DNA of 37,180 bases from RGIG3102 sp964507095 (GCA_964507095.1 CAZDOS010000013.1:1-37180), one strand, 5' to 3'. Numbered from the stretch's first letter, positions 1 to 8,710 are shown. The notes: generated from the letters alone by a model not told the origin. A program made the numbers and translations.

Positions 1-6
1 TATTAT

Positions 7-48
7 GCCCTTTCAGGGCTGGTGCATACCACCAGTTTAACTGGTGGT
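7..48. repeat. Two tandem hairpins, possible terminator or IS200/IS605-type end remnant
   Basis: There are two adjacent inverted repeats: GCCCT (7-11) with AGGGC (15-19), and a perfect 10-bp arm pair ACCACCAGTT (28-37) with AACTGGTGGT (39-48) around a single base. TTTGATT follows the second hairpin on the plus strand, so it could be a weak terminator for a gene that lies before the window. Subterminal hairpins of this kind also occur at the ends of IS200/IS605-family elements, but no transposase is visible here. The role is uncertain. Confidence 0.4.
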
Positions 49-70
49 TTTGATTATGTCTTTGCATCCG

Positions 71-1297
71 TCAGTTGCTCTTTCTCTTGCGGAACAGGTA
101 CTCATCCAACTGAGTCTTGATCTTGTCAGGAATCTCCCTCGGGATAGGGCAGACATATGAGTCCGCAAACCTGAGGCTCAGTCCCACGATGAAGTCAACG
201 TCTTCCTTCATCTGCTTTGCGGTAACGACCTTTGCATTGTCGTATTTCGCATGGATGATGGCCTGAGAGCTCGGTGAGAACTTTATGAATGATATCGCAG
301 GGACTCCCTTATCGGCGAATGGCGTGCTGTCGCTGGAAGCTACTCTTGCTGAGGCGTTTACGCTGAAGCCGACTTCGTCAGCGTATGCCTTGATAACGTC
401 AACACCGATGTCGGCAGTGCTGCAGAAAGCTCTGACCTGTCCGAAAACGCTTCCGAGCATATCCACATTGAGATTGAGAGCTATCTTGTCGAGCTCATCT
501 TCGTGCATGCGGCAGTATGCCTTGGAACCGAGAAGACCTCTCTCCTCGCTGCCGCAGAAAACGGCTCTGATTCCGTATCTGTGCGGAGCTGTCCTGTTGG
601 CCTCTTCAAGGACCGCAAGATTGGCTATGCAGCCTGAAAGGTTGTCATATACGCCCGGACAGTTCGGTCTTGTGTCCAGGTGGCAGGACATTGTGATCCA
701 TTCATCGGTGAGGCCCGGAATTTCAGCAACAACATTATGGGAATAACCCTTCAGTTCTTCCTGATCGATGACAATCTTGACTTTAGGCAGATTCTTCACC
801 AGGATAAAGGCATCCTTTGCGTTGACGGTTACACCGAGAGCCTTTCTTCCGTCAGAAACGAAATCCCTGAGCTCCTTGGTGTCGATATCCCTGTCTGCCC
901 ACTTGACATCTCCTGTATATGAGATGTATCCGACAGCGCCGGCATCCAGCATGTCATGGTAATCAAACTTTGAGAAGCCGCCGTCAAACAGGACGATCTT
1001 TCCCTTCACTTTTCGGAGAGAGACCTTGTCAAAGGCCGGAATGTAGACCAGCGGAGCTTCGATCTCTCCGCTTCCGGAGAATTCGAATGCCGTGCAGGGG
1101 ATCTCCTTGCCGTCTGCGTAGAGATGAGCTGAGTTGATCTTGGCTACAGGCACTTCAAAATCCTCGATCCTGGCATTGATGCCTATCTCAAGGCACTTGT
1201 TGAGGAGATAGTCTGCGATCTTCTGCTCTTCAGGTGTTGCGCTTATCCTTATGAATCCCGCTTCGTTGATGATTTTCTGTATCTGTCTTTGATTCAT
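71..1297 (-). CDS. M28-family metallo-aminopeptidase with PA-like inserted domain
   Basis: This is a predicted zinc exopeptidase that removes N-terminal residues from peptides. In the 408-residue product the M28 metal site is visible: His206 in CHLDTR, Asp218 in VYDN, the Glu251-Glu252 pair in GSEERG, Asp279 in NVDMLG and a late His349 in IIHAKYDN. Residues of about 80-160 (YIPAF, DAGAVGYISYTG) look like the protease-associated domain often inserted in M28 enzymes. No signal peptide is present, so it is probably cytoplasmic. The start is placed at the ATG at 1297 because AAAGGAG sits 7 bases upstream; a TTG six codons earlier overlaps that ribosome binding site. It lies 24 bases after an S9 peptidase, and the two probably form a peptide-degrading operon. 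The family call is firm, the exact substrate is not known. Confidence 0.88.
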   Translation of the reverse strand: MNQRQIQKIINEAGFIRISATPEEQKIADYLLNKCLEIGINARIEDFEVPVAKINSAHLYADGKEIPCTAFEFSGSGEIEAPLVYIPAFDKVSLRKVKGKIVLFDGGFSKFDYHDMLDAGAVGYISYTGDVKWADRDIDTKELRDFVSDGRKALGVTVNAKDAFILVKNLPKVKIVIDQEELKGYSHNVVAEIPGLTDEWITMSCHLDTRPNCPGVYDNLSGCIANLAVLEEANRTAPHRYGIRAVFCGSEERGLLGSKAYCRMHEDELDKIALNLNVDMLGSVFGQVRAFCSTADIGVDVIKAYADEVGFSVNASARVASSDSTPFADKGVPAISFIKFSPSSQAIIHAKYDNAKVVTAKQMKEDVDFIVGLSLRFADSYVCPIPREIPDKIKTQLDEYLFRKRKSN

Positions 1298-1321
1298 GAT
1301 GATGCTCCTTTGCAATCTTGA

Positions 1322-3421
1322 TTATTTCATAAGTTCGAACCTGTATTCCTTGGGCGGCTCTGCTCCCAGAAGATGTCTCGTGAAGAAGTCCATCTTCCTT
1401 CTGATGAAGTAGAAGTCACTCGGAACATTGTGATTCTTTCTCGGAACGACTATGAGATCATAGTCCTTGTTGTACTTGTTCAGCTCATCGCAGAGCCTGA
1501 TAGTCTCTGACATGGTGACGTTGTCGTCAAGAGCGCCGTATGCGAGGAGGAGCTTGCCTTCGAGATGCTTTGCCCTTCTTGTGGCATCGCCTCTTACATA
1601 GACATCTTCGTCATACAGTCCGCCGTATCTTTCCGTCCAGGAATGCTCATACATCCTGTTGTCATAGTTACCGGAGGATGCGACTCCAACCTTATACACT
1701 TCAGGGTAGGTGAGCATTCCGGTTACGGTCGCATAACCGCCGCCGGAATTGCCCCAGATGCCGATCCTGTCAAGATCTATGAAAGGATACTGCTCCTTGA
1801 TCTGGCTGTAGCAGTACACATGCTCTTCAAGACCGTCAGAGTATTCGAACCTTCTGAAGGAGAGGTCATGGAATTCCTTTCCTCGTCCCGGCGTTCCGAG
1901 ACCGTCCATGATGATGGCAGCCATTCCAAGCTGTGCAAACTGCTGGAGTCCGCCCATTATCTCCCTGTCCATTCCGTTGTCCCAGGTGAAGGTCTTCGGA
2001 ACGTTGAACATCTGCGCTCCGCCGTAGACATAGTCGACGACAGGAACCGTGTCGCCGACAGGTTCCACCGGTCTTACGATGATTCCGTAAAGATCCGTAA
2101 CTCCGTCCTTTGCCTTTACCTTGAAACGTTCAGGAGTGACGTATCCAAGTTCATAAAGCCTGGTGGCATCCGCCTTTTCAAGCTCTTTGACAAGGTTCCC
2201 TTCAAGGTCTCTCAGAACGGTCACAGGAACCGTTTCAACCGTTGAATATGTATCGACGAAGCCTGTTTTGCCGACGGATACGGAGTGAGAAGCGTCTTCC
2301 GGAGTGAGCCTCTTGAAGCCGTTCCCGTCAAAGTCTACCACATACAGGTTGAAGAAGTATGGATCGGAAGAATCAGGATCGTTTCCGGCAAGGAAATAGA
2401 TCTTTCCGGTCTCCTCATCGATGCGCATGATCTTCTGAACGATCAGCTCGCTTCTTTCGCTGCCTATGAGGTCGATGCATTCTCCGCTCTTTATGTCGTA
2501 TCTGTAAAGATGTGCAAAACCGGTTCTTTCACTCCACCAGATGAAGCTCTTGCGGTCATTCGTCACATAGTTTGAGAATCGGTAGGTGCCGAAACCGTCC
2601 ATCATTCCGGAAGCGCCGAAGTTCAGGAAGGTGTCACTTGTCTCTGTGAGAAGGAGCTCGGCAGAACCGTCCTCTGCATTTACGAGATAGAACCTGCCCT
2701 CCTGATAGCCTCTCTTGAGCCATGTGAAGTAGAAGCCTGAACCATCGTCAAGCCACTTTACCATGCTTCCGGTATCACTTGTTGTCACAGGGTAAAGGGA
2801 ATCCGGCAGACTTGCTTTGATCATGGTCCTCTTTTCGCAGTCCCCGATATACAGCATGTAGTGCGGTATGACATCATCGGGATCCTGGACGACAGCGCAA
2901 GGATAGGAGTAAAGCTCCGGTTTATTGCAGTCATCGCCTTCAAAGAAGGATTTGATGACATACTCGTGCCCGACCTTCCTTCTGTCTGCAAGATAAGTCA
3001 CGAACTTGGTCCTGTCGGGAGACCAGCAGACGTGCGGTTTGTCTTCTCTGCCGGACAGTTTTTCAGTGATCTGGCTGAACATGTCGATATATACGCCGTA
3101 CTCATAGAATTCTTCGGCATCATCCGTAAGAGGACACTCAAAGTTTGCCATGGTGTCCTTCATAATGATGTTGCCCCTGTCCAGTGAAAGCTCATATCTG
3201 TCCTTCTTTTCCTCAGGAGAATACCGGATCTCGCTTCCGGTCAGAGCGTCGATATATACCGGTGAAGATACCTTCTTGCCGTTCTCGTCGTAGCTTTCGC
3301 GTCCATAGGTAAAGACTGAATCCGTCAGCCACTTCACTCTCGGAGCGCCGTTGAGAACAGCTTCTCTGGTGTACTGGGTGAGAAGCTTTTCAGCATTATG
3401 GTATCTGGTAAGCATATCCAT
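1322..3421 (-). CDS. S9-family (prolyl oligopeptidase/DPP-IV-like) serine peptidase
   Basis: This is a cytoplasmic serine oligopeptidase or dipeptidyl peptidase of about 699 residues. The N-terminal two thirds resemble the DPP-IV beta-propeller (WSPDRTKFVTY, WLDDGSGFYFTW). The C-terminal alpha/beta hydrolase has the nucleophile Ser559 in GNSGGG, Asp632 in GALDDNV and His664 in RKNHNVP, which is the full catalytic triad in the expected order. There is no signal peptide or membrane anchor. The first possible start (3427) directly abuts the GCGAGGA motif, while the ATG at 3421 has a 6-base spacing and is preferred. The M28 peptidase lies immediately downstream, so the two are likely transcribed together to break down peptides into amino acids, fitting an amino-acid-using anaerobe. 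Whether it prefers Xaa-Pro cannot be read from the sequence. Confidence 0.88.
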   Translation of the reverse strand: MDMLTRYHNAEKLLTQYTREAVLNGAPRVKWLTDSVFTYGRESYDENGKKVSSPVYIDALTGSEIRYSPEEKKDRYELSLDRGNIIMKDTMANFECPLTDDAEEFYEYGVYIDMFSQITEKLSGREDKPHVCWSPDRTKFVTYLADRRKVGHEYVIKSFFEGDDCNKPELYSYPCAVVQDPDDVIPHYMLYIGDCEKRTMIKASLPDSLYPVTTSDTGSMVKWLDDGSGFYFTWLKRGYQEGRFYLVNAEDGSAELLLTETSDTFLNFGASGMMDGFGTYRFSNYVTNDRKSFIWWSERTGFAHLYRYDIKSGECIDLIGSERSELIVQKIMRIDEETGKIYFLAGNDPDSSDPYFFNLYVVDFDGNGFKRLTPEDASHSVSVGKTGFVDTYSTVETVPVTVLRDLEGNLVKELEKADATRLYELGYVTPERFKVKAKDGVTDLYGIIVRPVEPVGDTVPVVDYVYGGAQMFNVPKTFTWDNGMDREIMGGLQQFAQLGMAAIIMDGLGTPGRGKEFHDLSFRRFEYSDGLEEHVYCYSQIKEQYPFIDLDRIGIWGNSGGGYATVTGMLTYPEVYKVGVASSGNYDNRMYEHSWTERYGGLYDEDVYVRGDATRRAKHLEGKLLLAYGALDDNVTMSETIRLCDELNKYNKDYDLIVVPRKNHNVPSDFYFIRRKMDFFTRHLLGAEPPKEYRFELMK

Positions 3422-3732
3422 TTTCATTCCTCGCTTTCTTTACTGTTCTTTTCTCCATTTTACTATTAATCCTCTTCCAATTCCATACATTTTGAGACTT
3501 GGCTTGCAGTTTTGCTTATTCAGGGGTGATACGGGACAACGGCATAGAAAACCGATTTGTCAACTTGTCTACAGGGAAAAGAGTGTGGACAGGCACTGTG
3601 TGCAAAACGCCGAAATGTGACTAATTCACTTGTGAATAATGTCATGTTTCGATATAATGTCTTTTCGTTATGTATCTAAACTAAGAAATAAGTATAAAAG
3701 GAAACTCTCCAGGAGAGTATCGGGTCAAAACG
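3422..3732. promoter_or_regulatory. Divergent intergenic region between S9 peptidase and MATE pump
   Basis: This stretch of about 310 bases has no credible gene. It holds the plus-strand MATE promoter and palindrome (listed separately) and presumably the minus-strand promoter of the peptidase operon, for which I see only a weak TAAAAT-like element near 3465. A small inverted repeat, CTCTCC (3705-3710) with GGAGAG (3712-3717), covers the only AGGAG sequence upstream of the pump. Confidence 0.6.
3624..3658 (+). promoter_or_regulatory. MATE promoter with operator-like palindrome over the -35 box
   Basis: TTGTGA (3630-3635) and TATAAT (3653-3658) are separated by 17 bases, a good sigma-A-type promoter. 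The perfect palindrome ATTCAC-TT-GTGAAT (3624-3637) overlaps the -35 hexamer. This is the usual place for a dimeric repressor such as a MarR- or TetR-type regulator of an efflux pump. No regulator gene is adjacent. Confidence 0.65.
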
Positions 3733-5118
3733 ATGTTCAAGAATCTTTTCAGACCTGTGGACATGACACAGGGAGATCCGGTATCGAACCTTATCCGGTT
3801 TGCAATACCGATGCTGCTGGGAAATATCGCACAGCAGCTGTATAACACAGTTGACAGCATAATAGTCGGTAGATATGTCGGAGACAATGCACTTGCCGCC
3901 GTCGGAAGCGCCGGTCCTGTCATGGGACTAATGTTCGTCCTTTTCATGGGTGTCTCAACCGGTGCATCCATAATGGTATCTCAGTATTTCGGTGCGAGAA
4001 AAAGAGAAGACCTTTCCCATGCCATCTGCACCTGCATGACGCTGACAGCAGTAGCCTCGATAATCATCATGATCGTCGGTCCGCTCATTGCGGGTCCTTT
4101 CCTCAGGCTTCTCAATACACCTGACTCCATCATTGGCTGGTGCCAGAGCTATCTCAGGATACTGTTCCTGGGCGTTGCCGGAAGCGGCTACTACAATATC
4201 ATGTCAGGCGTTCTCAGAGGACTTGGTGATTCGGTCTCGGCTCTCACCTATCTGCTGGTCGCCACTTTCACAAACATCATTCTTGACTGGACCTTTGTTG
4301 CCAAGTTCGGCATGGGAGTCGAAGGTGTTGCCCTGGCCACGATCATGGCTCAGATGCTTTCAGCCGTGCTCTGCATACTCAAGCTGACAAGGATGAAGGA
4401 ACTGTTTGACATCAAGTTTGAGTATTTCAAGGTGTTCAGCAGCTATTCCAGAGACCTCGTCAGGCTCGGACTTCCTGCCGGAATCACGCAGATGATATTC
4501 TCTGCATCTTCAATAGTCGTTCAGTCGCTGACCAACAGCTTCGGCGAGATGTATATTGCGGCAAACGTCATCGTCATGAGAATAGACGGCTTCGTAATGA
4601 TGCCTGCATTCTCCTTCGGCACGGCCATGACGACCTTTGCGGGTCAGAACATCGGCGCCGGAAGGCTGGACAGGGTGGATGACGGAACCAAGAGAGGTAC
4701 GCTGACAGCCATGGGAGTATCAACGGTGCTCACCATACTTATCGTTCTCTTCGGAAGATACCTCATGGCCATCTTCACAAAGACCGAAGATCTCATAGTC
4801 CTGGCCAACACGATGATGAGGATACTTGCGCCGGGATATATCGCCATGGAAGCGACTCAGTGTCTTTCAGGAATAATGCGCGGTGCCGGTGATACGACCA
4901 CGCCTATGTGGATCTCCATCATCAACACAGTGGCGCTCAGAGTGCCTCTGGCATATATTCTTGTCCAGCTGACCAAGACTCCTCGGCTGCCTCAGGGCAA
5001 CTGCCTCATGATGCAGATATCGATGCTGATATCCTGGACCCTTGGCGCGCTGATCACATTCGTCATGTTCAAGCGCGGCGGCTGGAGACAGAGAGCTCTC
5101 GACAGGATCAACGGATAA
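3733..5118 (+). CDS. MATE-family multidrug/cation antiporter
   Basis: This is a 461-residue polytopic inner-membrane protein of the multidrug and toxic compound extrusion family, which exports drugs or metabolites in exchange for Na+ or H+. The typical N-terminus (GDPVSNLIRFAIPMLLGNIAQQLYNTVDSIIVGRY) is seen in pieces such as QQLYNTVDSIIVGRYVG, and two homologous six-helix halves follow, the second beginning near residue 235 (LVRLGLPAGITQMIFSASS). The length matches the family. The start at 3733 is the only upstream in-frame ATG; AGGAG lies 17 bases before it, farther than usual, and is part of a small hairpin, so translation may be regulated, or the ATG at 3763 could be used. It is a single-gene unit ended by a hairpin at 5134-5174. 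The substrate is unknown. Confidence 0.9.
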   Translation: MFKNLFRPVDMTQGDPVSNLIRFAIPMLLGNIAQQLYNTVDSIIVGRYVGDNALAAVGSAGPVMGLMFVLFMGVSTGASIMVSQYFGARKREDLSHAICTCMTLTAVASIIIMIVGPLIAGPFLRLLNTPDSIIGWCQSYLRILFLGVAGSGYYNIMSGVLRGLGDSVSALTYLLVATFTNIILDWTFVAKFGMGVEGVALATIMAQMLSAVLCILKLTRMKELFDIKFEYFKVFSSYSRDLVRLGLPAGITQMIFSASSIVVQSLTNSFGEMYIAANVIVMRIDGFVMMPAFSFGTAMTTFAGQNIGAGRLDRVDDGTKRGTLTAMGVSTVLTILIVLFGRYLMAIFTKTEDLIVLANTMMRILAPGYIAMEATQCLSGIMRGAGDTTTPMWISIINTVALRVPLAYILVQLTKTPRLPQGNCLMMQISMLISWTLGALITFVMFKRGGWRQRALDRING

Positions 5119-5133
5119 TCGAATATACTTTCA

Positions 5134-5182
5134 GGGACTGTGTGCACTCCGGACGGATGCAGGCAGTCCCTGCCTTGTTTAA
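5134..5182 (+). terminator. Terminator-like hairpin after MATE gene
   Basis: GGGACTG near 5137 pairs with CAGTCCC near 5164, with an inner TCCGGACGGA region, followed by CTTGTTT. The T-tract is weak. The hairpin lies just after the stop codon and ahead of the next promoter. Confidence 0.5.
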
Positions 5183-5304
5183 TGCTCGCAAACATGCAAA
5201 ATGCCCTTTGTTAATTCTGTACAAGGCCATATTAAATCTGCTCTAACATCACTGTATAGATTTACTTAACTTCATTTTTATAGTTTATTATTAACAAAGA
5301 ATTG

Positions 5305-5357
5305 TTGACTAATTTGGTCATTTTAGATAAACTGTTTATATATTAATAATCAGGAGG
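5305..5357 (+). promoter_or_regulatory. Promoter and RBS of the nucleoside-import operon
   Basis: TTGACT (5305-5310), a 17-base spacer and TAAACT (5328-5333) form a sigma-A-type promoter in an AT-rich stretch. The imperfect palindrome TGACTAATTTGGTCA (5306-5320) overlaps it and could be an operator. The leader is only about 20 bases and carries AGGAGG at 5352-5357, which leaves no room for a folate, purine or thiamine riboswitch. Confidence 0.6.
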
Positions 5358-5362
5358 CTCGT

Positions 5363-6115
5363 ATGGAAAAGAAGGTCGATGCAGGCACGGAACGCGTAAG
5401 GATCTGGGAAGATCTGCTCAAGGTCGCAAAGCCTGACTCAAAATTCAGCTGGCAGTTCTCGGAATTCATCTGCGATTACGAGGGCAGCGAAAAGGGCACG
5501 GAGCTTCTGTGCGCCACGGACATGTACAAGAATGCCAAGGTGATCTTCATCACTCCTGACAACAACCTGGAAACTCTCAGGGAGAGAGCGTTCAAGGACA
5601 AGAAGACAGTCCTCATGACCAATTACGGCATAACAAGAGGATTCTTCATCATAGAGCCGGGAATGATCCCGGAGGGCAAGGAAGAAGTCGCCTCCCTCCT
5701 GGACGGCATCGGCAGATACTGGAAGCACCAGACCCTTGCTCAGCTCGAGGAGAAGATCGACCATGTCGACATGCTGGTCACCGGCGCTTCAGCCATTACT
5801 CCGAGCGGCATCCGTTTCGGAAAAGGACACGGCTACTTCGACCTGGAGTTCGCAATGCTTTCTACCATAGGCATAGCGGACGACGACTCGGTCATCATCG
5901 GAGTGGGACACGACTGCCAGGTTGCAGATGTCCCTGTCGAGGTGGAGGAGTATGACACTGCCATAGACTTCATCGTGACACCTACAAGGATCACGGAAAC
6001 AAGACATGAATTCCCACGTCCTAAGAAGGGCGTAATATGGTCCAGGCTGCGGCCCGGAATGCGCGAACAGATACCGCCTATACAGGAACTCTGGTGCAGG
6101 GTTCACTGCAAGTAA
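5363..6115 (+). CDS. 5-formyltetrahydrofolate cyclo-ligase-like (COG0212) protein
   Basis: This protein belongs to the family of 5-formyl-THF cyclo-ligase, which converts 5-formyl-THF to 5,10-methenyl-THF with ATP. The hallmark is GIRFGKGHGYFD (residues 149-160). At 250 residues it is longer than classic enzymes of about 190, and its N-terminal region (IWEDLLKVAKPDS, FSEFICDYEGSEKG, IFITPDNNLE) matches the paralog subfamily rather than bacterial YgfA/FAU1. Some paralogs in this subfamily have been linked to thiamin rather than folate metabolism, so the reaction is open. The start is fixed by AGGAGG 5 bases upstream. It is the first gene of the operon with the nucleoside-type ABC importer, 22 bases before the ATPase gene, so its substrate may be related to the imported compound or to one-carbon units needed for purine synthesis. 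Confidence 0.8.
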   Translation: MEKKVDAGTERVRIWEDLLKVAKPDSKFSWQFSEFICDYEGSEKGTELLCATDMYKNAKVIFITPDNNLETLRERAFKDKKTVLMTNYGITRGFFIIEPGMIPEGKEEVASLLDGIGRYWKHQTLAQLEEKIDHVDMLVTGASAITPSGIRFGKGHGYFDLEFAMLSTIGIADDDSVIIGVGHDCQVADVPVEVEEYDTAIDFIVTPTRITETRHEFPRPKKGVIWSRLRPGMREQIPPIQELWCRVHCK

Positions 6116-6137
6116 TATATAGGGAAAACTGCAAGAC

Positions 6138-7655
6138 ATGGCTATCAGGGAAGAGTACTTACTTGAATTACAGGAGATCAGCAAAAGCTTCAGAACTGTC
6201 AAGGCAAATGACAGGATATCTCTGAAGCTCAATAAGGGCGAGGTCCTCGCCCTGCTGGGCGAGAACGGTGCCGGAAAAAGCACCCTCATGAATATAATCT
6301 ACGGAATATATCGCCCGGACTCCGGAAGGATACTGATCAACGGCAAACAGGTAAGGATAGACTCGCCCAGACAGGCCATGTCTTTTGGTATTGGAATGGT
6401 TCATCAGCACTTCATGCTGATCGAAAGGTTCAATGCCGTAGACAACATAATACTAATCTCCGAAGACTCTTCCCTCTCAACGCTGAACAGAAAAAAGGTA
6501 AGGGCGAGGCTGGAAGAGCTCAAGGAACAGTACAACATCGATGTAGATCTTGACAGTCCGGTAGAGGATCTGAGCATATCCATGCAGCAGAAGGTCGAGA
6601 TACTCAAGCTCCTCTACAGAGGTGCCGACATACTGATACTGGACGAGCCGACAGCCGTTCTGCTTCCTGTGGAAGCCGAATCTCTTTTTGCCATCATCAG
6701 GAACATGACAAAGCAGGGAAAGGGCGTCATATTCATCTCCCACAAGATGGATGAAGTGCTTGAGATATCCGACAGGATAAATGTCCTGTCTCTGGGGAAG
6801 GTCACCGGAGAGGTCCTGACAAGCGAAGCTGACAAGAATACTCTTGTCATGATGATGAGCGGTGAGGATGCCCTTAACGTTAAGCCCTTCGAAAAGAAAC
6901 ACGTTGAACCCGAGGTCCTCATGTCATGCGAAGGCGTTGAAGCCTATGACGACCGGAACGCAAAGACATTGAACGGCGTGGATCTTACCATACATTCCGG
7001 AGAGATAATCGGGATAGCCGGAGTCGAGGGCAACGGGCAGGAAGAGCTTGCCCAGATACTTGCGGGAGTAAGATACGCTTCTGCGGGAAAGATAAACACA
7101 AAAAACATGGACCTCTCTCACAGGAGCACAAGGCGCTTCATGGCAGAGAGGATAGGATATATTCCTTCTGACAGGAATTCCACGGGGACCGTGCCTGATT
7201 TCTCGCTCCTCCAGAACTGGATGCTGCGAAAAAAGGACGTAGTGGACAGAAGGGGGCTTCTTGACACTGACAGGATGCAGGAAGAATGCGTCCGGGGGAT
7301 GAGCAAGTTCGATGTCAGGGCAAGGGATGAGAATGTACGTTCGGCGACCCTTTCGGGAGGCAATCTTCAGAAGTTCATACTTGCAAGGGAGATAGGCAAC
7401 GATCCTAAGGTGCTAATCTGCTCATATCCCACCAGAGGTCTTGACGTCAAGGCGGCAAGGTATGTCCACAGCTGCCTCATAGATGCCAGGAACAACGGCA
7501 CCGGCATAGTGGTGATATCCTCAGACCTTGAGGAACTGTTCGCCGTATGCGACAGGATAGTTGTCCTTTACAGGGGCAGGGTCATTGGAGAAAAGAGACC
7601 TGAGGAGACAACGACTCAGGAGATAGTTTACATGATGATGGGAGGTACTGCGTGA
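6138..7655 (+). CDS. Nucleoside-type ABC importer, duplicated ATPase (NupO-like)
   Basis: This cytoplasmic ATPase of 505 residues powers a BMP-dependent importer of the NupNOPQ/sugar-nucleoside type. Two ATPase domains are fused. The first has Walker A GENGAGKST (41-49), a signature-like LSISMQQ (145-151), Walker B ILILDE (165-170) and the switch His at 202. The second has the degenerate GVEGNGQEEL (295-304) typical of the family and an intact LSGGN signature (405-409). Oddities are LSISMQQ where the family usually has LSVGMQQ, so the signature Gly is replaced by Ser, and DEPTAVLLP where LTP is usual. The start ATG has only a modest AGGGAA ribosome binding site. The stop overlaps the GTG start of the next gene, showing translational coupling with the permease. 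Nucleosides are the likely substrate from the family and from the deaminase later in the operon. Confidence 0.9.
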   Translation: MAIREEYLLELQEISKSFRTVKANDRISLKLNKGEVLALLGENGAGKSTLMNIIYGIYRPDSGRILINGKQVRIDSPRQAMSFGIGMVHQHFMLIERFNAVDNIILISEDSSLSTLNRKKVRARLEELKEQYNIDVDLDSPVEDLSISMQQKVEILKLLYRGADILILDEPTAVLLPVEAESLFAIIRNMTKQGKGVIFISHKMDEVLEISDRINVLSLGKVTGEVLTSEADKNTLVMMMSGEDALNVKPFEKKHVEPEVLMSCEGVEAYDDRNAKTLNGVDLTIHSGEIIGIAGVEGNGQEELAQILAGVRYASAGKINTKNMDLSHRSTRRFMAERIGYIPSDRNSTGTVPDFSLLQNWMLRKKDVVDRRGLLDTDRMQEECVRGMSKFDVRARDENVRSATLSGGNLQKFILAREIGNDPKVLICSYPTRGLDVKAARYVHSCLIDARNNGTGIVVISSDLEELFAVCDRIVVLYRGRVIGEKRPEETTTQEIVYMMMGGTA

Positions 7656-8710
7656 AGATAAGCGAACTTTTCGACAGATACCTCGGCATGGAGCTTCTGA
7701 AGAAGCTGGGGATCATGCTCGTGGCCATCATAGCCGCAATGGCAGTCGGCTCCGTATTCGTCCTGATGTCAGGAGCAAGTCCTGCGGACGCATATTACTA
7801 CATGCTGGTAAAGCCTTTGTCATCGATAACTTCGCTGGGAGAGGTATTCATATATTTCACGCCGCTTCTGTTGGTGGGACTCGGAGTGTCATTCACTTTC
7901 CACTGCAAGCTTTCAAACCTTGGCGGAGAAGGACAGATACTGTGCGGTGCCCTTGGCATGACACTGGTGGGGATCACTCCGATAGCGAAGACGCTCGGAC
8001 CTCTGTCGCTGGTCCTCGGCGCTATCGTAGGCGTTCTGTTCGGAACGCGGTACGCTACGCTTGCCGCATGGTTCAGGGCAATGTTCAACGCCTCTGAGAT
8101 AGTCATAACACTCATGCTCAACTACATTGCCGAGCAGTTCATAAGCTATATAATCTTCTACCACCTCAAGACCGGCGCCGAGCCGCAGTCACCGAGGGTA
8201 GGTTACACCATACCGAAGATATTCTCTAATTCCAGGATGAATTACGGAGTCCTGGTGGCGCTTCTGCTGGCGGTGGTTTATTACATAGTCGTGTACAGGA
8301 CCAAGTTCGGATACAATCTGCAGACTCTCGGCGGAAGCAGAAAAGCTGCAAAATACGGCGGAGTCTCAGCGAAGAGATACTACTTCTACGCAATGATGAT
8401 CTCAGGCGGTTTCTGCGGACTTGCGGGAATGATGCAGGTAGCAGGAAACACCGGAAGACTCATGAGCGGAGTCGCCGCTGATTTCGGTTTCGGCGGGATC
8501 GTTGTTGCCCTGTTGGGAAGCCTGAACCCTCTCGGAGTGGTGATAGCAGCCTTCTTTATGGCTCTCATCTCGGCGGGTTCCGTAACGATGCAGGTCAAGA
8601 CCGGCATTCCGACTTCCTTTGCATCCATACTTGAGGCGCTGATAGTCCTCTTCATACTTCTCGGAATGGCCGTGACGGCCTATCTGGATTCAAGAAAGAA
8701 GGTGAAGTGA
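7652..8710 (+). CDS. Nucleoside-type ABC importer permease 1 (NupP-like)
   Basis: This is a 352-residue inner-membrane permease of the branched-chain amino acid/ribose/nucleoside family. It begins with a cytoplasmic KISELFDRYLGMELLKKLG stretch, then a first membrane helix (IMLVAIIAAMAVGSVFVLM), and carries the conserved cytoplasmic loop with FNASEIVITLMLNYIAEQ and the late GLAGMMQVAG motif of this family, with about 9-10 membrane segments. Translation starts at GTG 7652, which overlaps the ATPase stop by 4 bases (GTGA). It pairs with the second permease to form the membrane channel of the importer. Confidence 0.9.
   Translation: MKISELFDRYLGMELLKKLGIMLVAIIAAMAVGSVFVLMSGASPADAYYYMLVKPLSSITSLGEVFIYFTPLLLVGLGVSFTFHCKLSNLGGEGQILCGALGMTLVGITPIAKTLGPLSLVLGAIVGVLFGTRYATLAAWFRAMFNASEIVITLMLNYIAEQFISYIIFYHLKTGAEPQSPRVGYTIPKIFSNSRMNYGVLVALLLAVVYYIVVYRTKFGYNLQTLGGSRKAAKYGGVSAKRYYFYAMMISGGFCGLAGMMQVAGNTGRLMSGVAADFGFGGIVVALLGSLNPLGVVIAAFFMALISAGSVTMQVKTGIPTSFASILEALIVLFILLGMAVTAYLDSRKKVK

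Noticed and set aside
1565..2245. 226-residue frame on plus within the S9 peptidase gene
   Set aside because: It is antisense to a gene with a full catalytic triad and shows no RBS or family motif.
3520..3620. Replication origin or DnaA boxes
   Set aside because: TGTGGACAG-like sequence is a single poor match with no cluster.
5334..5362. Tetrahydrofolate, purine or thiamine riboswitch before the cyclo-ligase gene
   Set aside because: The leader from the predicted start site is only about 20 bases.
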